From: Shouchella rhizosphaerae | Lineage (GTDB): Bacteria; Bacillota; Bacilli; Bacillales; Bacillaceae_D | Assembly: GCF_900142675.1 (NCBI RefSeq) | Contig: NZ_FRBS01000007.1 | Coordinates: 178,840-242,839 of the forward strand | Length of the DNA stretch: 64,000 nt | Direction: 5' to 3' | Shown here: in pieces, positions 8,433 through 17,030 of the stretch | How positions within the stretch are numbered: the stretch's first letter is position 1 | How the letters are laid out: each line of letters begins with the position of its first letter | Notes under the pieces: model-generated | The model's database searches: none | What the model was told of the DNA's origin: nothing | Seen by the model: the letters and a program-made list of their open reading frames with translations, nothing else | Program-made: the position numbers and the translations under genes

Positions 8433-8515
8433 TTGATACCCGATTCTTCCTTTTTTACACCTACACGGTTTAAAAAAGGAAGAACGTGTTTCGTTTTCAG
8501 AATTTTGGGTATCAA
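8433..8515. promoter_or_regulatory. nested inverted repeat with divergent sigma-B-type promoters
   Basis: Outer arms TTGATACCC (8433-8441) and GGGTATCAA (8507-8515) enclose 14-bp arms TTCTTCCTTTTTTA (8444-8457) and its complement (8471-8484). Each outer arm contains a sigma-B -10. On the minus strand GTGTAA (8460-8455) is 13 bases from GGGTAT (8441-8436), and on the plus strand GTTTCG (8488-8493) is 13 bases from GGGTAT (8507-8512). Transcription would run left into the small acidic gene and right towards the VanY-like gene. The rest of the 8400-8734 gap holds only a 29-codon frame (8567-8656) without a ribosome site. Confidence 0.55.
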
Positions 8516-8734
8516 AACAGAAAGCGACACACTAAGACATAGAACCTGTATCTCTAACATACAATAATGGATATGCCAAGCTTACAACTAGCGGAACAAT
8601 TAACCAAGCCATACCCTGTCTATGCTTATGGCAAACCGTTGAATGATCGTCAATAAATCCTACCTGAAGGGGATTTTCTATCGGGACGAGCTGTGCTATA
8701 GTGAAGAAATTAAACCTTTGAGGAAGGTAGGACT

Positions 8735-9487
8735 ATGCTCAAACTTGTTATCCCTTTTGTTTGCGCACTCGTGGTTATGACAGCTTGTGGAGGCGATTCT
8801 CATCCGCAACTACATGAAAAGGAAATGAAAAAAGGCGGCGATTCTGCACCTGTTTTTTTCTTAGAAGAGCGTTATTTTAACGAAACCGAGGTCGTAAATG
8901 GGCAAATGACCATTATGAATCCGGACAATATTGTGGTCAACGTCAATAAAGACTACCGTCTTCCCGAAGATTATCGACCTGGCGACTTAACCATACCGAA
9001 TGTTCCTTTTCCTTTTGATGAGGAAGATGACAGGCGTTATCTCAGGGTGGAAGCTGCCGAAGCTTTGGAAGCATTGTTTGCTGCCGCAGCAGAGGAAGGC
9101 TATGACCTGTTTGCCATATCAGGTTTTAGATCATATGAACGGCAAGAGCTTTTATATGAAGAAGCGCTGGAAAATCAAGGAGAAGACCAAGATTTAGTGG
9201 CCATGCCAGGGCACAGTGAACATCAAACGGGATTAGCGATGGATATTAGCAGCGCTTCTGTCGATTATGGCTTGATTGAGGCATTTGGTTTAACGGCAGA
9301 AGGGCAGTGGGTTGCGGAACACGCCCACCAGTTCGGCTTTATTATACGCTATCCGGCCGAAAAAGAAGGAATTACAGGGTACGGCTATGAACCATGGCAC
9401 TTGCGCTATGTGGGCGATGTGGCCAACGACATTTACAACCACTTTATTACCCTTGAAGAATATCTAGAAAATGTCAAGAAGTTGTAA
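8735..9487 (+). CDS. VanY/LdcB-like D,D- or L,D-carboxypeptidase lipoprotein
   Basis: 250-residue exported zinc peptidase that trims peptidoglycan stem peptides. The N-terminus is a lipoprotein signal with lipobox VMTAC and Cys18 as lipid anchor. The VanY zinc-binding set is complete: SGFRSYERQ (about 129-137), SEHQTGLAMD with His163 and Asp170, and EPWHLRYVG with Glu219 and His222. The ATG follows GAGGAAGG. Upstream lies a plus-strand sigma-B-like promoter, suggesting envelope-stress or general-stress expression (inference). It could be an L,D- rather than D,D-peptidase; the sequence does not settle this. Confidence 0.88.
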   Translation: MLKLVIPFVCALVVMTACGGDSHPQLHEKEMKKGGDSAPVFFLEERYFNETEVVNGQMTIMNPDNIVVNVNKDYRLPEDYRPGDLTIPNVPFPFDEEDDRRYLRVEAAEALEALFAAAAEEGYDLFAISGFRSYERQELLYEEALENQGEDQDLVAMPGHSEHQTGLAMDISSASVDYGLIEAFGLTAEGQWVAEHAHQFGFIIRYPAEKEGITGYGYEPWHLRYVGDVANDIYNHFITLEEYLENVKKL

Positions 9488-9679
9488 AAACGATGTGAAA
9501 GTTCGGTATGTCAAAGGAACTATGTTCAAGGAGCAGAAATTTTGATAAACTGATTGCTTGAATGGCAAATGACTGTTTTTGCTTGATGATAGATAAAACC
9601 GTTTTCTGGCCCGCCAAATAGATAACAGTTAGGCGGAAGTAGTTTTAAACGCAAAGTTCATGAGAGGAGAGTAAAATTC

Positions 9680-11563
9680 ATGACAAAAATTAAAGCCGGC
9701 TTCAGGCGACTGACATTTTATTGGCTGGCTGTCGCGTTGCTAACCATTACAACGTACGTGCTTTACAAAGTCGCGTTTGCGATCCCTGCCGATAACATGA
9801 TGCAAGAATTTTTACTGCTCATTAATCCGATCAGTTCGTCTGTCCTGCTTTTAGGGATTGCCCTGTTATTCAAAAACAGAATGCGCAACATCATGGTTGT
9901 CGTCCTATCGTTTGTCGGTTCACTCATTTTGTACGTCAATTTGTTGTTTTATCGGTTCTATACTGACTTCTTGACCCTTCCTGTACTGCTGCAAACTAAC
10001 AATATGCAAGATTTATCGGGCAGCGTATTTGAACTGATGAGCTTTTGGGATGTTTTCTTATTTACAAATGTTGCTGTACTTTGGATTTTGGTCGCACGTA
10101 AAAAAGTGCCTGTAGTGGGACGCTTAAAAAGAGAACCTAGCTTGATCTTTGCTTTGGCGATCTTGCTATTCTTAGGGAATCTATCCCTAGCGCAAACAGA
10201 ACGTCCACAACTGCTTACGCGCTCTTTTGACAGGGATATGATCGTTAAAAACATCGGCGTTTTTAACTTCCATATTTACGACGTCTTTTTGCAATCACAA
10301 TCGAGAGCACAGCGTGTATTAGCCGATAGTTCCGACATTGTCGAAGTGAAAAACTATACACAGGCAAACCATAAAGAGCCAAACCCAGATTTATTTGGCG
10401 TGGCTGAAGGCAAAAATGTGTTTATGATTTCTCTTGAGTCGCTGCAAAGTTTTGTCATTGACAACGATGTTTATGGACAAGAAATCACGCCGTTTTTAAA
10501 CCAATTAAAAGAAGAAAGTTATTATTTCGAGAATTTTTACCACCAAACGGAACAAGGCAAAACATCGGACTCTGAGTTTATTGTTGCCAATTCGCTGTTT
10601 GGCCGAAGCAGTGGAGCCGTGTTCTTTACCCATGCCCAAAATGACTACAATGCGTTGCCGGAAATTTTAGGGGAGAATGGCTACTACTCGTCTGTCATGC
10701 ATGCCAATAACCGAACGTTTTGGAACCGTGATGTCGTTTATAACACACTCGGCTATGACCGCTTTTTTGACGTGGATTCTTATGAAGTAACGGAAGAAAA
10801 TTCGGTCGGTTGGGGCTTAAAAGACAAGGAGTTTTTTGAACAGTCGATTGACTTGCTCAAGGAACAGCCGCAGCCATTTTATACAAAGTTTATTACGCTG
10901 ACAAACCATTTTCCATTTGAACTGGGCGAGGAAGACAAAATGATCGAGGAATACGATTCGAACAGCGGCACGTTAAACCGTTACTTTCCGACTGTCCGTT
11001 ATATGGATTATGCAGTGGAGCAGTTTTTTGAGGATATAAAAGAAGCCGGCCTATATGAAGACAGCATCTTTATCCTTTATGGAGACCATTACGGAATTTC
11101 TGACAACCATAACAGGGCAATGGCGATGTACCTCGACAAAGAGGAGATTACCCCATTCGATTCTGTCCAGCTTCAACGTGTCCCACTGATCATTCATATT
11201 CCGGGCCATGAAGGGGAAACGTTTGACACAGTCGGCGGGCAAATTGACATTAAGCCAACGCTCATGCATTTGCTCGGTCTGTCGACAAAAGAGGACATCC
11301 AGTTTGGCAGCGACTTGTTTTCGCCAGAACATGAGTCTTATGCGGTTTTACGTAACGGCAACTTTATCACGGATGATCTTGTGTATGCCAGCAACACGTG
11401 TTATGACAAACATACAGGAGAAGAGATGGAAGATCCATCAAGCTGTGAAGAGTTTATCCCACGTGCGCAATCAGACTTAGAGTACTCCGATAAAATTATT
11501 TATGGTGATTTACTTCGCTTTTTCGAGCCAGACAACGATATGTTTGATCGCTCTGAAGAATAA
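9680..11563 (+). CDS. ltaS: lipoteichoic acid synthase family protein (LtaS/YfnI/YqgS type)
   Basis: 627-residue polyglycerolphosphate synthase-like protein: five N-terminal membrane helices (to about residue 175), then an extracellular sulfatase-fold domain. The catalytic nucleophile is Thr295 in EQGKTSDSEF; metal ligands include Glu253 in ISLESLQSF and the pair in YGDHYG. LtaS moves glycerol phosphate from phosphatidylglycerol onto the growing lipoteichoic acid. Bacilli have several paralogues, so this could be the main enzyme, the primase or a stress paralogue. It is monocistronic and ends in a strong terminator. Confidence 0.9.
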   Translation: MTKIKAGFRRLTFYWLAVALLTITTYVLYKVAFAIPADNMMQEFLLLINPISSSVLLLGIALLFKNRMRNIMVVVLSFVGSLILYVNLLFYRFYTDFLTLPVLLQTNNMQDLSGSVFELMSFWDVFLFTNVAVLWILVARKKVPVVGRLKREPSLIFALAILLFLGNLSLAQTERPQLLTRSFDRDMIVKNIGVFNFHIYDVFLQSQSRAQRVLADSSDIVEVKNYTQANHKEPNPDLFGVAEGKNVFMISLESLQSFVIDNDVYGQEITPFLNQLKEESYYFENFYHQTEQGKTSDSEFIVANSLFGRSSGAVFFTHAQNDYNALPEILGENGYYSSVMHANNRTFWNRDVVYNTLGYDRFFDVDSYEVTEENSVGWGLKDKEFFEQSIDLLKEQPQPFYTKFITLTNHFPFELGEEDKMIEEYDSNSGTLNRYFPTVRYMDYAVEQFFEDIKEAGLYEDSIFILYGDHYGISDNHNRAMAMYLDKEEITPFDSVQLQRVPLIIHIPGHEGETFDTVGGQIDIKPTLMHLLGLSTKEDIQFGSDLFSPEHESYAVLRNGNFITDDLVYASNTCYDKHTGEEMEDPSSCEEFIPRAQSDLEYSDKIIYGDLLRFFEPDNDMFDRSEE

Positions 11564-11594
11564 AAAACCGTCGCGTATGCGACGGTTTTTTATT
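11564..11594. terminator. bidirectional terminator after ltaS
   Basis: ACCGTCGC / GCGACGGT stem with a GTAT loop, preceded by an A run and followed by TTTTTTA. It can serve both ltaS (+) and the YitT-type gene (-). Confidence 0.9.
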
Positions 11595-12198
11595 TCGCTG
11601 ACATGCTGCCATGGCCATTCACGCCGCCGGCGGCTGTAATCACAGTGGTAGCAAAGCCAGTACCAATGACGGCAATTGCGGATAAGATGATCTCATCGTG
11701 TGTCACAATGGGAATGCCAGCTACGACTGCTCCTAAATCAAAACCGACAATTAAAACACCAACATTCCATTTTGTTTTAGCAGCAATCATCTGCGCCAGC
11801 AAGTCAAAACCCCCAGTGCTAATTTCTAGGAGAAACATAATACCAGCGCCTATGCCGAGCATCAGGCCACCGATGATGGCGCTAGGAAGTGGAGGCAAAA
11901 GGGGAGTAGCCGGTATGTAAGCGGCAAAGTAATCGATCATTAAGGAAGAAACGATGACGCCTACCAGTGAGTTGTAAAAAAACGGCCTATAGTATATCCA
12001 AGCAAGAATGTAAATGGGAATGCTGACGACGATTATGGTCATACCGACTGGAAAATCCCAGATGTAATGGGCGATCAATCCGACGCCAATAATGCCGCCG
12101 TCTAGCAAATGGTAGGAAACAAAAAATAAGTTAATCCCAAGGCTAATTAGCAAACAGCCTACAAACAACACTATTACGTAACGAAGTCCTTTTATCAC
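11590..12198 (-). CDS. YitT/YczE-type integral membrane protein
   Basis: About 202 residues with five or six hydrophobic helices and the pattern LLDGGIIGVGLI...ISTGGFDLLAQMIA that characterises the YitT (DUF161) membrane family. Transport function is suspected but unproven. Two GTG starts are possible, at 12216 and 12198; 12198 has GAGGGTG at a normal distance and begins MIKGLRYVIVLF, the usual N-terminus. The C-terminal soluble regulatory domain of longer YitT proteins is absent here. Confidence 0.72.
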   Translation of the reverse strand: MIKGLRYVIVLFVGCLLISLGINLFFVSYHLLDGGIIGVGLIAHYIWDFPVGMTIIVVSIPIYILAWIYYRPFFYNSLVGVIVSSLMIDYFAAYIPATPLLPPLPSAIIGGLMLGIGAGIMFLLEISTGGFDLLAQMIAAKTKWNVGVLIVGFDLGAVVAGIPIVTHDEIILSAIAVIGTGFATTVITAAGGVNGHGSMSAK

Positions 12199-12304
12199 CC
12201 TATCACCCTCACCCACTCAGTAGCCAAGCTTTCTTTCATTCTATGCGGACAAACGTATCGCTATGACGGGTGATGTGTATGAGCCTTTAAGGGCACAAAG
12301 CCCC

Positions 12305-13066
12305 TTATAACTGAATCGTTCCCAATAGGATAATGGCAATAATCGCTGCAAGCACCCACAACACTTTTTTCAGTTTCCGATTGCTATTCGCACGTTTCCA
12401 GCGCTGAGGGTTAAACTGGATTTCATCGTCGTCAAAATAAGCGCGGCGAACACGACTGGTCGTTTGCTGGCTATAAAAAGGACGAGCTCCTTTTAGAAAG
12501 GAAGGTGCTAGCAAGAAGCCAAATAACAGCCCGAATAAGTGGGCAAAAATGTTAATATGGGAGCCGACAAACGTCATGATCACAGAAATGACAATGATCG
12601 GAAGAATCGTTTGCCCTGACTGGCTATCCATTAAATCTTTACGATAAAGGTACATAAACAAAAAGACGCCAAATAAGCCAAAGATGGAGCCTGATGCACC
12701 GACGTGGGTATAGCTTGGCGATTCCAAAAACAAAGTGGCCACATTTGCCAATACGCCTGAAATGAGATAAATGGTGACAAATTTTCGTTTTCCAAGCATC
12801 ACTTCAAGTGCAGGAGCGAAAATGAGCAAAGCGAACATGTTTGAAAACAAATGGAACAGCCCGCCATGCAAAAAGATCGGCGTCACGAGGCGCCAGTACT
12901 CGCCTGCGAGAATCGCTGCATTCCATCCCATCCCAGAATAGTGAAGCCAGCCCCCGTAAGGTATAATGAGGAAGAGGAAATAAATGATCACATTGGTTGC
13001 TATAATGGCGGTGATCACAGGGTAGTTGCGAATATAGCTCGAAAAGGTTTCGTTGCGGTGAAACAT
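12305..13066 (-). CDS. rhomboid family intramembrane serine protease
   Basis: 253-residue protease with six membrane helices. The catalytic serine is in GASGSIFGLFG and the catalytic histidine in AHLFGLLFGF, and HLFSNMFALLIFAP marks the helix-2 region. It cuts membrane proteins inside the bilayer. The C-terminal basic tail after the core ends in one further hydrophobic helix (VLWVLAAIIAIILLG). Start ATG follows AAAGGGGGAA. In Bacillus a rhomboid gene (ydcA) lies next to acpS, which is the position here. Confidence 0.9.
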   Translation of the reverse strand: MFHRNETFSSYIRNYPVITAIIATNVIIYFLFLIIPYGGWLHYSGMGWNAAILAGEYWRLVTPIFLHGGLFHLFSNMFALLIFAPALEVMLGKRKFVTIYLISGVLANVATLFLESPSYTHVGASGSIFGLFGVFLFMYLYRKDLMDSQSGQTILPIIVISVIMTFVGSHINIFAHLFGLLFGFLLAPSFLKGARPFYSQQTTSRVRRAYFDDDEIQFNPQRWKRANSNRKLKKVLWVLAAIIAIILLGTIQL

Positions 13067-13189
13067 GGGATTCCCCCTTTTTGGTGATTAGCCGTGTAAG
13101 GTGTCATGACCATCATGAACTAGTCTCATTATAGCAGCTTGCGCCTTGTGCCGCATAACCGGACAGAATGATAAACAGGTGGTGTGCAA

Positions 13190-13543
13190 ATGATTGTTGG
13201 CATTGGCATTGATTTAATTGAACTAAAGCGAATTGAGGCTGCTTTTGCGAGACAGCCTCGATTCCCAGGCCGGGTATTGACTTCTTATGAACAAGACCAA
13301 ATGGCACAGCTAGCGCCGAACCGCCAAATTGAATATTTGGCAGGCCGTTTTGCTGCAAAGGAAGCATTTGCGAAAGCGAAAGGGACTGGAATTGGCGCCG
13401 GCCTTTCCTGGCATGATATTGAAATCCGCACTGAAGGCAGTGGAAAACCGTATATTGTGGTAAACGACGACAGCGCCCGTGTCCATCTTTCCATTACACA
13501 TTCAAAAGAATACGCTGCTGCACAAGTCGTGATTGAAACATAA
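13190..13543 (+). CDS. acpS: holo-[acyl-carrier-protein] synthase
   Basis: 117-residue AcpS that transfers 4'-phosphopantetheine from CoA to acyl carrier protein, activating it for fatty acid synthesis. The Mg-binding motif VGIGIDLIEL and the second motif RFAAKEAFAKAKGTGIG are intact, and the C-terminal VHLSITHSKEYA is typical. The ATG at 13190 is preferred over the GTG at 13184 because AGGTGG ends six bases before it. Position next to ydcC and alr matches Bacillus. Confidence 0.95.
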   Translation: MIVGIGIDLIELKRIEAAFARQPRFPGRVLTSYEQDQMAQLAPNRQIEYLAGRFAAKEAFAKAKGTGIGAGLSWHDIEIRTEGSGKPYIVVNDDSARVHLSITHSKEYAAAQVVIET

Positions 13544-13662
13544 AAATGCTACTTGTCAATACTCGTCTGCATATTGCCGTCATTCGGCTCATATAGTTTA
13601 CAGCAACAGGGCAATGGACTCGCCGTCCATGCCTAAAGTGAGCCGAAGGGGTGAAGGTAGGC

Positions 13663-14685
13663 ATGAAGAAGACGAAATCATGGCTGGCCATGGTTGCTGT
13701 CCTAATGGTAGTCGTATTGGCAGCGTGTGGAGAAAAGTCGCAAGAGGATGTTTTAAACGACGTAGAAGAGGCCCTAGAAAACACGGAGAGCTACAAGTCA
13801 AAGGCGACGATGGTGCTGGAAACGGGCCAAGAACCACAGACGTATGATGTAGAAGTGTGGCAAAAAGATAACGCTTATTACAAAGTTGATTTAAAAAATG
13901 CGAAAAACGAACAAAGTCAAATCATCTTAAAAAATGACGACGGCGTTTTCGTTTTGACCCCAGCGCTAAACAAAACATTCCGTTTCCAAAGCGATTGGCC
14001 CAAAACGAGCAGCCAAGCTTATCTGTATGAATCGCTTTTAAAGGATATTAGCCTTGACGCTGATGTCATGTTTTCACAAGACGAAAACCATTATGTCTTT
14101 AAAACAGCGACAACGTATCAAAACAAAAACTTAAACAGCCAAGAAATCCGGCTGAATAAAAAAGATTTAGCGCCAGTTTCCGTTAAGATTATGGATGCGG
14201 ATAACAATGTTTTAGTCGACTTGACGTTTACTGAATTCGAGAGAAATCCAGAGCTGTCGAATGAAGACTTTAATACAGAAAAAACAATGGATGGCGCACA
14301 AATGTCCGAACCGACAATGGCTACTCCTGAAGAAGAGGAAGAAATTTCGATTCGCTACCCGATGTTTATCCCAGATGGAGTCGATAGTGAGCCTAAATTG
14401 GAGACCGTCGAAACAGGCGAGCGTACAGCTTATGTGCAACAATATTCTGGCGATAAGCCTTTTACACTGATTCAAGAGAAGAGCTCGATCGTCCCAGCGA
14501 CAACAGCGCCCTTAAATTTAGTAAAGGGAGAACCCGTTGACCTCGGTTTCACGATTGGAATCCAATCGGCTGACCGTATTATGTGGTCCCATGAAGGCAT
14601 CGACTACTCCCTGATTTCAGAGAGCTTGTCAGAAGAAGAGATGGCCGATGTGGCGCGCTCTGTTTACGCCACGACCGAAAAGTAA
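13663..14685 (+). CDS. ydcC: YdcC-type outer-surface lipoprotein (LolA-like fold)
   Basis: 340-residue exported lipoprotein; the signal ends in VVVLAAC, giving a lipid-anchored cysteine. The body resembles the LolA/LppX-like sheet fold (YKSKATMVLETGQEPQTYDV) followed by a C-terminal DUF4367-like region. B. subtilis YdcC is a sporulation-associated protein encoded between acpS and alr, exactly the context here. The ATG at 13663 is preferred over the GTG at 13651, whose ribosome site would be too close. Ends in a strong terminator before alr. Confidence 0.85.
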   Translation: MKKTKSWLAMVAVLMVVVLAACGEKSQEDVLNDVEEALENTESYKSKATMVLETGQEPQTYDVEVWQKDNAYYKVDLKNAKNEQSQIILKNDDGVFVLTPALNKTFRFQSDWPKTSSQAYLYESLLKDISLDADVMFSQDENHYVFKTATTYQNKNLNSQEIRLNKKDLAPVSVKIMDADNNVLVDLTFTEFERNPELSNEDFNTEKTMDGAQMSEPTMATPEEEEEISIRYPMFIPDGVDSEPKLETVETGERTAYVQQYSGDKPFTLIQEKSSIVPATTAPLNLVKGEPVDLGFTIGIQSADRIMWSHEGIDYSLISESLSEEEMADVARSVYATTEK

Positions 14686-14703
14686 CCACTGTCTACAGTC
14701 TGA

Positions 14704-14731
14704 AGCCACGAGCGAACTCGTGGCTTTTTTA
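14704..14731 (+). terminator. terminator after ydcC
   Basis: AGCCACGAG / CTCGTGGCT stem with a CGAA loop followed directly by six T. Confidence 0.92.
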
Positions 14732-14765
14732 TATATAAACAAAGGCACGTTGTTGCCAAACACCG

Positions 14766-14795
14766 TTCGACAATTTTCCATTAAGCTTTTATACT
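14766..14795 (+). promoter_or_regulatory. possible sigma-A promoter of alr
   Basis: TTCGAC, an 18-base spacer and TATACT, 35 bases before the alr start codon. Confidence 0.45.
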
Positions 14796-14830
14796 AGGGT
14801 GAGAATGTGAACTGTCCTGGAGGTAATTAG

Positions 14831-16063
14831 ATGGATCGAACGGCACTCCCTTTCTTTAGGGATACATGGGTTGAGGTTGATTTGAATGCAATTTCGAGCA
14901 ATGTTTCGTCGCTAGCGCGCTTTTATAAAAGCCAAGGCCACAATGTCGCCATTATGGCAGTTGTGAAAGCGAACGCCTATGGCCATGGGGCTATAGCCGT
15001 TGCTAAGGAGGCGCTTGCCGCTGGAGCGACCTTTCTTGGTGTTGCTTTATTAGACGAGGCATTGGAACTAAGAAAGGCAGGCATTCAGGCGCCGATCCTT
15101 GTCCTTGGTAAAACACGCCCAGAAAATGCAGAGCTTGCCCGGTCTGAGGGGATTTCGGTAACTGTATTTGAGCAAGAATGGCTAGAAGAGGCTACACGGT
15201 TTCTGGCAAAATCACCGAACGATCCACTCCGTATCCATGTCAAAATGGACACGGGCATGGGCCGCCTAGGCCAACAAACGGTTGAAAACACGATGGCGGT
15301 TGTCTGTGCTGCGCAAAAAATCGGTGTTGTTGAAGGGCTGTTTACCCATTTTGCCACTGCTGACGAGCTCGATCATACGTATTACCGAAAACAGCAAGAA
15401 CGGTTTGCAGCATGTGTTGACAAATTGGAAGAAGCAAACGTTTCGATTCCGTTCATCCACACTGGCAATAGTGCAGCAAGCATGCGCTATCCAGGCGATA
15501 TGTACAATATGGTACGTTTCGGCATTTCCATGTATGGGCTCACCCCTTCAGTAGAAATAAAACAAGCACTGCCATTTAAGCTTATTCCAGCCTTATCGCT
15601 AAAAACAAAAACAGTTTTCACGAAGCTTATTCAAAAAGGGGACGCTGTCAGTTACGGAGCTACTTATCAAGCAGAAGCACCGACATGGATTGCGACGTTG
15701 CCAATTGGCTATGCTGATGGCTGGGCAAGGCAAAACAGCACGAAAGGCGGGTATGCACTCGTCAATGGGCAAACAGCGCGCTTTGCAGGGAGAATCTGTA
15801 TGGACCAATGCATGATTGAACTTTCTGAGCCAGTGCCAAATGGTACAACAGTTACTCTTGTTGGCAAAGACGGCCAAGAGCAGATTGAGCTTGATGACGT
15901 CGCGAAGCGGCTTGATACGATTAATTATGAAGCTGCCTGTATGCTCAATCCTCGCTTGCCCCGTATTTACGTAAAAAACGGCAAATATCAATCTGTGCAA
16001 ATAGAATCAAGGGTTATGCATAAAATAGAAGAGCAAGGGAAAAATGACCAACAGAATGGATAA
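14831..16063 (+). CDS. alr: alanine racemase
   Basis: 410-residue PLP enzyme that interconverts L- and D-alanine for peptidoglycan. The PLP-binding lysine is Lys46 in VVKANAYGHGA, and the catalytic tyrosine is Tyr275 in SYGATYQ. The active-site face MCMD-type stretch appears as GRICMDQCMIEL. It is slightly longer than the B. subtilis enzyme, with a charged C-terminal tail. Located between ydcC and the ndoAI/ndoA pair, as in Bacillus. Confidence 0.96.
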   Translation: MDRTALPFFRDTWVEVDLNAISSNVSSLARFYKSQGHNVAIMAVVKANAYGHGAIAVAKEALAAGATFLGVALLDEALELRKAGIQAPILVLGKTRPENAELARSEGISVTVFEQEWLEEATRFLAKSPNDPLRIHVKMDTGMGRLGQQTVENTMAVVCAAQKIGVVEGLFTHFATADELDHTYYRKQQERFAACVDKLEEANVSIPFIHTGNSAASMRYPGDMYNMVRFGISMYGLTPSVEIKQALPFKLIPALSLKTKTVFTKLIQKGDAVSYGATYQAEAPTWIATLPIGYADGWARQNSTKGGYALVNGQTARFAGRICMDQCMIELSEPVPNGTTVTLVGKDGQEQIELDDVAKRLDTINYEAACMLNPRLPRIYVKNGKYQSVQIESRVMHKIEEQGKNDQQNG

Positions 16064-16112
16064 TGGCTAAATAGCAAAGCAAGATTTTGAAAAAGAGCTT
16101 TGCAAAGACCTA

Positions 16113-16142
16113 TTGGCAATGCTATGATAAATGATGTATAAC
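16113..16142 (+). promoter_or_regulatory. probable sigma-A promoter of ndoAI-ndoA
   Basis: TTGGCA, 18-base spacer, TATAAC; the pair lies about 70 bases before the antitoxin start and after alr has ended. Confidence 0.55.
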
Positions 16143-16214
16143 TTGCGGCGAAATGTCGGACGTAGAAACGAATTGCCTAAATAGGCCTTACACTGATTAA
16201 ATGAGGTGGATGCT

Positions 16215-16406
16215 GTGCTTGAGCAGGAAAAGTGGGACAACGAAGAAAACAGCAATAAGCGTGCAAAACTAAAAGCTGAAATTCGTGAGTCAATGCAACA
16301 AGGCTATATGGAGATGGCGAAAATCAATCTTACAATTGCATCAGAAGCCTTTCTTGCTGAGGAGGAAGCGAATCATACGCTGACGCGTCTCGTTAGTGGG
16401 GTGTAG
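16215..16406 (+). CDS. ndoAI: NdoAI/MazE-type antitoxin lacking the usual DNA-binding domain
   Basis: 63-residue antitoxin partner of NdoA. The toxin-binding tail [17 protein letters not shown] through LTRLVSGV is nearly the same as the end of B. subtilis NdoAI, which is 93 residues long. The N-terminal ribbon-helix-helix domain that normally binds DNA is not present: upstream of the start lies only promoter DNA in all three frames. Start GTG at 16215 follows AGGTGG; GTG at 16206 would add three residues. Overlap/spacing with ndoA is very short, so the two are co-translated. Confidence 0.85.
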   Translation: MLEQEKWDNEENSNKRAKLKAEIRESMQQGYMEMAKINLTIASEAFLAEEEANHTLTRLVSGV

Positions 16407-16410
16407 CGAT

Positions 16411-16761
16411 GTGATAGTCAAACGCGGCGATGTGTATTTTGCAGATCTCTCCCCCGTTGTCGGCTCAGAACAAGGTGGGGTCAGGCCTGTACTCATCATA
16501 CAAAATAATATCGGTAACCGATTTAGCCCGACAGTGATCGTAGCAGCTATTACAGCCCAAATCCAAAAAGCAAAACTCCCAACACATGTGGAAATCAATG
16601 CGAGCAAATATGGGTTCGACCGGGATTCGGTCATTCTTCTTGAGCAAGTACGCACGATTGACAAACAACGACTGACAGATAAAATTACCCATCTTGACGA
16701 CAAAATGATGAGGTCTGTTGACAAGGCACTCACAATCAGTTTGGGATTAATTGATTTTTAG
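16411..16761 (+). CDS. ndoA: mRNA interferase NdoA (EndoA/MazF/PemK)
   Basis: 116-residue endoribonuclease toxin of the MazF/PemK family, which cuts mRNA at UACAU-type sites in Bacillus. It begins [19 protein letters not shown] and ends with [16 protein letters not shown], nearly identical to the B. subtilis enzyme, and has the same length. Start GTG at 16411 gives the exact family N-terminus; the further upstream frame start at 16396 lies within the antitoxin gene. It is followed by a terminator and then the sigma-B operon. Confidence 0.95.
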   Translation: MIVKRGDVYFADLSPVVGSEQGGVRPVLIIQNNIGNRFSPTVIVAAITAQIQKAKLPTHVEINASKYGFDRDSVILLEQVRTIDKQRLTDKITHLDDKMMRSVDKALTISLGLIDF

Positions 16762-16832
16762 ACATTTGAGGATAAAAGAAAGCGTGGCAACCATTTATTT
16801 GGTGTGCATCACGAATCTTTTTTCAGGCAATT

Positions 16833-16885
16833 CCCTGTACATCGTAGTGACCCTAACTGGGGACAGCACTCGTACAGGGTTTTTT
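16833..16885 (+). terminator. terminator after ndoA
   Basis: CCCTGTAC (16833-16840) pairs with GTACAGGG (16872-16879), followed by six T; the loop holds a second small hairpin. Confidence 0.85.
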
Positions 16886-16966
16886 ATTTGCCATTTATAA
16901 GAACGATTCCTTAAAATGTGGAATTGTCAAACACTGAGAAAAACGATCGCTGGAAACGATTAATCT

Positions 16967-16995
16967 TTGCATGGGATCTCGACTCATGAAATAAT
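16967..16995 (+). promoter_or_regulatory. probable sigma-A promoter of the rsb-sigB operon
   Basis: TTGCAT, 17-base spacer, AATAAT, about 36 bases before rsbR. In Bacillus the full operon is read from a housekeeping promoter at this place. Confidence 0.5.
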
Positions 16996-17030
16996 AGCAG
17001 TAGAGAAATACAGGGTGAAAGGGGAAGGCT

